A stretch of 64,000 nucleotides of DNA from assembly GCA_933228895.1 (NCBI GenBank), contig OW121853.1:81390645-81454644 (forward strand), written 5' to 3'. The position numbers and the translations under genes are program-made. This stretch comes from Platycnemis pennipes. Lineage: Eukaryota > Arthropoda > Insecta > Odonata > Platycnemididae. Positions 60,201 through 64,000 of this stretch are shown here, one piece after another. The stretch's first letter is position 1. The number at the start of each line of letters is the position of its first letter. The notes under the pieces are model-generated. The model did not search any database. It had not been told where the DNA came from and saw nothing but the letters and a program-made list of their open reading frames with translations.

Positions 60201-61011
60201 AACTTCAACCAAAATTTGAAAATAAAGCACAGCATAAGGTATAATAAGAACCAGTGATAGGCAGATACCTAAAAACGTGCCCTATGGAAGGGTGGTTTGG
60301 GAGGGAACGGGTGGAACTCGATAGTAGCCACCTCCTCGTGGTGAGTTCTGGGTAGTTTCTCCACGAAAATAGCAAAGAGCTACTTAAATAAATACTTGGT
60401 GATCAGGCTGTGCCTTTATCCTACCTTGATTAACTGATTTTTTTGTGATAATAGCTCAACATGCATAAAATTCTTCGTCGTAATTGAGGTTAGTTTAAAA
60501 AAAATTAACTTTACCTTCTGTTTTAATGTATTATCTATTCCCAAATGAAGCATGAGACATTTATAAAGGAACTGCATTCGAAAAAATATTAATTTATCCA
60601 AAATACGGCTCCCAAAAGTGATCTATTTGAAGTGATGCTTGGAGCGTGTAAAAATTTTTGTCGTTGTGCGGGTTGCCTACACTCTAAATTAGCTGTTTAT
60701 TCTTAGGCATCGTATAAACCATAGATTTCGTCAAATAAACTTCACATTTCAGTATTGTAATCTAAAAACATGTATCTATCGTTGATATTTACCAATATTC
60801 CAATATTCGCAACAAATTATTCTCCATAACCGTTTGTTTCCCATTTCCGCCTGAATTTTCGCAAAATTTTAAACTTTAGAGCTCGGGCGGCAGTGGTTAA
60901 TATTATCCGATTTCGAAAAAATTTTGCATGCGAGATCCTGATATCAGTACACAACTTTCCCGCACAGGGCAAATTTGATCCGGAAAAAAAACCTTTTTTC
61001 GGCCCACCCTA
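57300..61011 (+). mobile_element. DNA transposon with 494-bp TIRs and 8-bp TSD, superfamily unclear
   Basis: The left arm 57300-57793 and right arm 60518-61011 are inverted repeats that appear identical but for about one base (GGGTATAG against GGGAATAG). They start TAGGGTGGGCCGAAAAAAGG. The insertion is flanked by TTGTCCAT at 57292-57299 and 61012-61019, inside a LINE. Weaker inverted similarity continues inward (AAACTAAC..AATTA.G.CGAAGAA). An 8-bp TSD occurs in hAT, P and Merlin elements, but arms this long are unusual for them. The inner 2.7 kb hold one damaged gene. The near-identity of the arms suggests recent insertion or gene conversion. Confidence 0.93.
58697..60183 (+). pseudogene. 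Transposase-like gene of the long-TIR element, middle deleted
   Basis: From ATG at 58697 one frame runs to 59647 through three in-frame stops (TAG 58733, TAG 59225, TGA about 59253). It reads LPSYEEMMKMYLYSRYIQEE, then VGQKQIVRRIIQYYGKYR. Next come CDCxx-like residues (CACDNTTKLPFLERVFLQDQ) and SRFASACERFCISKRAAAAL. A frameshift near 59640 follows, then a short segment to 59741. At about 59826-60183 the C-terminal part resumes: ENVLLVMLAEERRPICEMAV, then FDAQDYVYLVDWK and PFACHTQAVEGMVQMIT. I recognise this order from large uncharacterised arthropod/cnidarian proteins of several hundred residues. Their middle, presumably the catalytic core, is missing here. Function as a transposase is inferred from the TIR context. 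Confidence 0.65.
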
Positions 61012-62164
61012 TTGTCCATGCCTCGCTGCCATAAAGAAACACGCTCCAGATGTACAGTCTGATGAATTGTTTCCTTTTATGCCTGTATTTCCAGCGGTAA
61101 CTAGATTCTACTTTTGATAGAATGCCCTCTTCGCCTGGGCTATTCTGCTATTTCTTTCTTGCTTTGTCCACCATTGGTTTCTTGGCTTCCAAGGTAACAG
61201 AACTCTTTCACCTCTTCCAGCTTTTGTTTTCGTAGTTTAACGTTGGTTTTGGCCTCTTCTCTCTTGCTGCACACTGGTATCATAGTCTTCTTCTTAATGT
61301 TCTTCAGCTGATATCTGGCCATTGTCCTTTCCATGGTTATCAGCATCTTATTCAGATCCAGCTCTGTCTCTGCTATGAGTGCTATGTCATCAGCTAATCC
61401 CAGCATGCTAATTTTTTCTCCATGGTTATTCACCCCAGAAGACTTCACTTTGATTTCATTGATGGTTTTCTCGATGTAAACACTGAAAATTACGGGAGAG
61501 TGTGAACAGCCTTGTCTCACTCCTTTCCTTATTCTTGCTTCTTCACAGCTGAGTCCAGATTTAATCATGGCTACTTGGTTTTTATACAAACTGTGGATAA
61601 TTCTTCAATCATTGTAGGACACTCCAATTCCCTTCAGAATTCCAAGCATTGAATTCCAATCCACGTCAAAAGCCTTCTCTAAGTCCACAAATGCAATGAA
61701 CGTTGGTTTGTTGTTCTCCATTCTCATCTCTATGAGTAGCCTAAGGGCCAATATTGCCCCTCTTGTACCCCTTACTTTTTCTGAATCCAAATTGATCTTA
61801 ATCCAGGAACTCCTGCTTTTCATTCTATTCTTCTGTAGATGATCCTTGTCAATTTATTCAATGCATGTGTTGTCAGGTTTATAGTTCTAAAATATTCGCA
61901 TTTCTCCGCTCTCTTCTTTTTGGGAACAGGAATGATGATATTTTTCTCGAAGTCCCTGGGTATTTCTCCTGTTGAGTGCATGTGAATGGTCTTGTAAAAA
62001 TGGGTTAATGTCTTCTCTCCTGCATTTTTTAATAGTTCTGCAGGAATATTATCAATTCCAGAAGCCTCATTCATGCGAAGGTCCTTTAAAGCTGCGTCAA
62101 ATTCCGATCTTAATATTGATGCTCCCATATCATCATCTTCAATCACTTTCGTGCTGTTATTGCT

Positions 62165-62205
62165 GGTTATTGTTAACCCTAGGTTCACTAGGGTTAACAA
62201 TAACC
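62165..62205. repeat. Perfect 18-bp palindrome with 5-base loop
   Basis: GGTTATTGTTAACCCTAG at 62165-62182 and its exact reverse complement at 62188-62205 enclose GTTCA. It sits at the 5' boundary of the antisense LINE, whose match ends within the left arm region. It is probably a junction structure rather than a regulator. Confidence 0.9.
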
Positions 62206-63480
62206 ATCTATAAAATTTGCTTCACTGATTGTGATAAGCAACTTGAAGTACTGCGCGAAGAATGAAGATCATGTTCTCTCTGACAAAAGTTAAATAAAAA
62301 AATAACACTAGTGCACGCCTTATGAAGGTCCATGATCGAGGCCCTGGTGGTATCTCATAGTTTTTTATTGGTGTTCATTTCTATTAACCACTTCCCTGAT
62401 GGGTTTTTTGATAATAATGGTTAAAAAAAAGTCATATTTTTTTATTGCAGCTTCATAAGCATCAAAACGTGGCAAATCCAAAAATGGTTTTCTCAATTTT
62501 TTATTCCCAATAACTAATGATTTATTCGATCATCTTTGAATGTTACTCCTGAACTTAAGAGAATTAGGCCACCCGCCCAACAGCATAACTTTTTCTTCCT
62601 TAAACTTTAGCTAGACATCTAATAAGGAACACATTTAGTTTATATTCCATATATGCATATATTTAGCGGACAACGTTGATGTTAACTATTAATTTTAGTG
62701 CATAGTACAGCAAGATACAAGGTACAAACATTCGTGGGAGTTAGGCAACCCGCATGACAACCACTTTCCTTCTGAGAATGCTTTAAAAATAATTTTACTA
62801 CAAAAATCAAGAAACTCGGATATAATTCTTTTTCTTGATAATTTTTAGGAAATTCAAATGAAACGATTATCATAATACATAAATGCCAAGTTAACTCGCG
62901 TCAAGACTTACGAAGTCAGCGAATCGCCGGCCACTCAAGAAAACCCTACGCTTACAAAGATGGTGTTTTGCCGGTCTGGGAATGTAGAAAATATTTGGGA
63001 TTGTTGTACAAACAGCTGCGTGAAAAAATTTAGATTCTCAGCAAACCTGGCATAAATCAAAAAATTGTTAGAAGAGTGGGAAGCATAAATTCTAGAAACC
63101 GTGAATATGCCAGACTACAATAGATGCCGAGATCTACCAGGCACCAGGCCCCTAACCCATGCAATCGTAGCAAACCGGGGGCCATCTCCGATTTATATTC
63201 CAAATCCAACATAAAAATCCATCACCTAAGTGCGTGGAGTGCAAAACAAGAGGAAAGAAGGCGGAGGTGACGGGAATGTCATGCCGCCGTTCACTTACCA
63301 GACTGCTTCTAATTCTCACGGTGATATTTTGCATAAATTACACGGTGATTTATGCAAAGTGGAAATTACTTCAACAATTGCCATGAAAATATAAATGAAC
63401 AATTTAAAAAATGATACGTAAACACTAATGAAAAACAAAAAATAAAATGTAAACAAAAAATAAATGGCAAAAGTAATTAT
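62206..63480. other. Unassigned sequence
   Basis: AT-rich with two similar words, TTAGGCCACCCGCCCAACA (about 62567) and TTAGGCAACCCGCATGACA (about 62741). Related wording, GTAGGCAACCCGCACAACG, occurs inside the long-TIR arms. This may be residue of a related element. No gene recognised, and no cic C1 exon found. Confidence 0.4.
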
Positions 63481-63527
63481 ATTTATAAAAAAAAGCTATT
63501 TACAAAATGGGTAATTTACCGTTTACT

Positions 63528-64000
63528 TCAGATATTGGAACTTGTATGATAAATTTGGAAACATGGAACTACACATAGTGGTACGTTGCATGTTGGGCAA
63601 AAGTATCTCGTCTCTTTCCTAATAGTCTTTCCGCGAGCATCTCGCTTTCGGCCACACAATACACACTGCTTGCTGTGTGCTTTTTTCTTTTCTGTGGGTG
63701 GTAAAAGGTCAGGGAAGTGCCTCCCCGAGAGACGAAGGGGATGCGGCTCTGATGATGGGCGCCCAGCACGAGGAGAAATGACGTTTGGCTTGTATACTTC
63801 AATAATTTTTTCTACTAGCCTCATTCTATACTCGAGCTGTTCATGCTCTCCTCCAGTCTTTTTATATATCACAAAAGAATTCCACACCGCAATGTCCAGA
63901 AGGTGGAAAAAAATTTTCTTATAATATTTTTTTCCGCGTTTTCGTGGGATAGGGTAATCGGCTAGATGCTGGTCGACCCTATCGACACCTCCCATTGTCT
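63528..64000 (-). CDS. piggyBac/PGBD-like transposase, C-terminal part, cut by window end
   Basis: piggyBac transposases cut and paste at TTAA. The minus frame enters from the right edge and is open for 157 codons to a stop at 63528. It begins MGGVDRVDQHLADYPIPRKR, containing the conserved GGVD-x-x-DQ aspartate of the RNase-H-like core. HLLDIAVWNSFVIYKK follows. It ends with a Cys-rich cross-brace (CVLCGRK, then RYFCPTCNVPLCVVPCFQ, then YHT), the usual C-terminal zinc-binding domain. No stop or frameshift interrupts the visible part, so this copy may be intact or young. The catalytic N-terminal two-thirds and the left TIR/TTAA need sequence beyond 64000. Confidence 0.88.
   Translation of the reverse strand, partial: TMGGVDRVDQHLADYPIPRKRGKKYYKKIFFHLLDIAVWNSFVIYKKTGGEHEQLEYRMRLVEKIIEVYKPNVISPRAGRPSSEPHPLRLSGRHFPDLLPPTEKKKAHSKQCVLCGRKRDARGKTIRKETRYFCPTCNVPLCVVPCFQIYHTSSNI

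Larger units (their letters stand above)
57182..62175 (-). mobile_element. RTE-like LINE, antisense, split by a DNA transposon
   Basis: The LINE occupies 57182-57299 and 61012-62175; the two pieces join exactly at TTGTCCAT once the element between them is removed. The minus strand keeps GVRQGCSHSPVIFS (motif B), FVDLEKAFD (motif A) and LADDIALIAE, where motif C F has become L. It also keeps a long upstream segment IDNIPAELLKNAGEKTLTHF. Its 3' end is missing, unlike typical 5' truncation, which suggests a later deletion. Frameshifts at about 61600 and 61820 break it. Confidence 0.85.

Noticed and set aside
1..64000. A novel defence, biosynthetic or conjugative gene system
   Set aside because: Every recognisable coding sequence belongs either to cic or to a mobile element; there are no operon-like gene clusters.

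Overview
The window is eukaryotic, AT-rich and almost certainly from an insect with large, transposon-filled introns. I cannot name the species. The backbone is one plus-strand gene, the HMG-box repressor Capicua (cic). Eleven consecutive internal coding exons lie between 3917 and 56401, and their reading phases all join without a break. Together they encode about 1,468 residues. The 5' start and the last part of the C-terminal C1 motif are not in the window.

Layout of cic. Exon 3917-4341 carries the ataxin-1-binding-type peptide and an R-x-x-S site. Exons 10727-11026 and 11499-11837 together encode the HMG box. Exon 20586-20926 carries the conserved DLKCKERV block, and exon 24469-25695 is a long S/T/G/V-rich low-complexity region. 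Exons 31963-32119 and 34891-35173 hold an insect-type block, and 35674-36454 is a very long glutamine tract. Exons 46356-46576, 53941-54051 and 56184-56401 lead into the C1 motif. All visible splice sites are GT-AG except the intron after 11837, which reads best as GC-AG.

The introns are a catalogue of mobile DNA, and several copies have visible target-site duplications (TSDs). They include RTE-like non-LTR retrotransposons (12646-15218, 46640-50680, 50073-50410, 56500-56925, 57182-62175). There is a P-element/THAP9-like transposase remnant split by a pogo/Tigger-like element (6000-8175), and further pogo/Tigger-like remnants at 21025-23230, 42976-44240 and 52203-53440. Two related TA-flanked elements lie at 36630-37806 and 50713-52200. 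Other elements are a hAT MITE (30747-31289), a hAT transposase remnant (about 40155-41400), a Helitron (44796-45927), a Harbinger-like element (48143-50479), a mariner fragment (52529-53105) and the C-terminal end of a piggyBac transposase (63528-64000).

The most unusual element is a 3.7-kb DNA transposon at 57300-61011. It has nearly identical 494-bp terminal inverted repeats and an 8-bp TSD inside an older LINE. Its gene keeps the two ends of a recurrent but, to me, unclassified arthropod transposase-like protein, while the middle is deleted. I found no defence, toxin or operon-like system. The novelty here lies in element architecture, nested insertions and features of the cic gene model.
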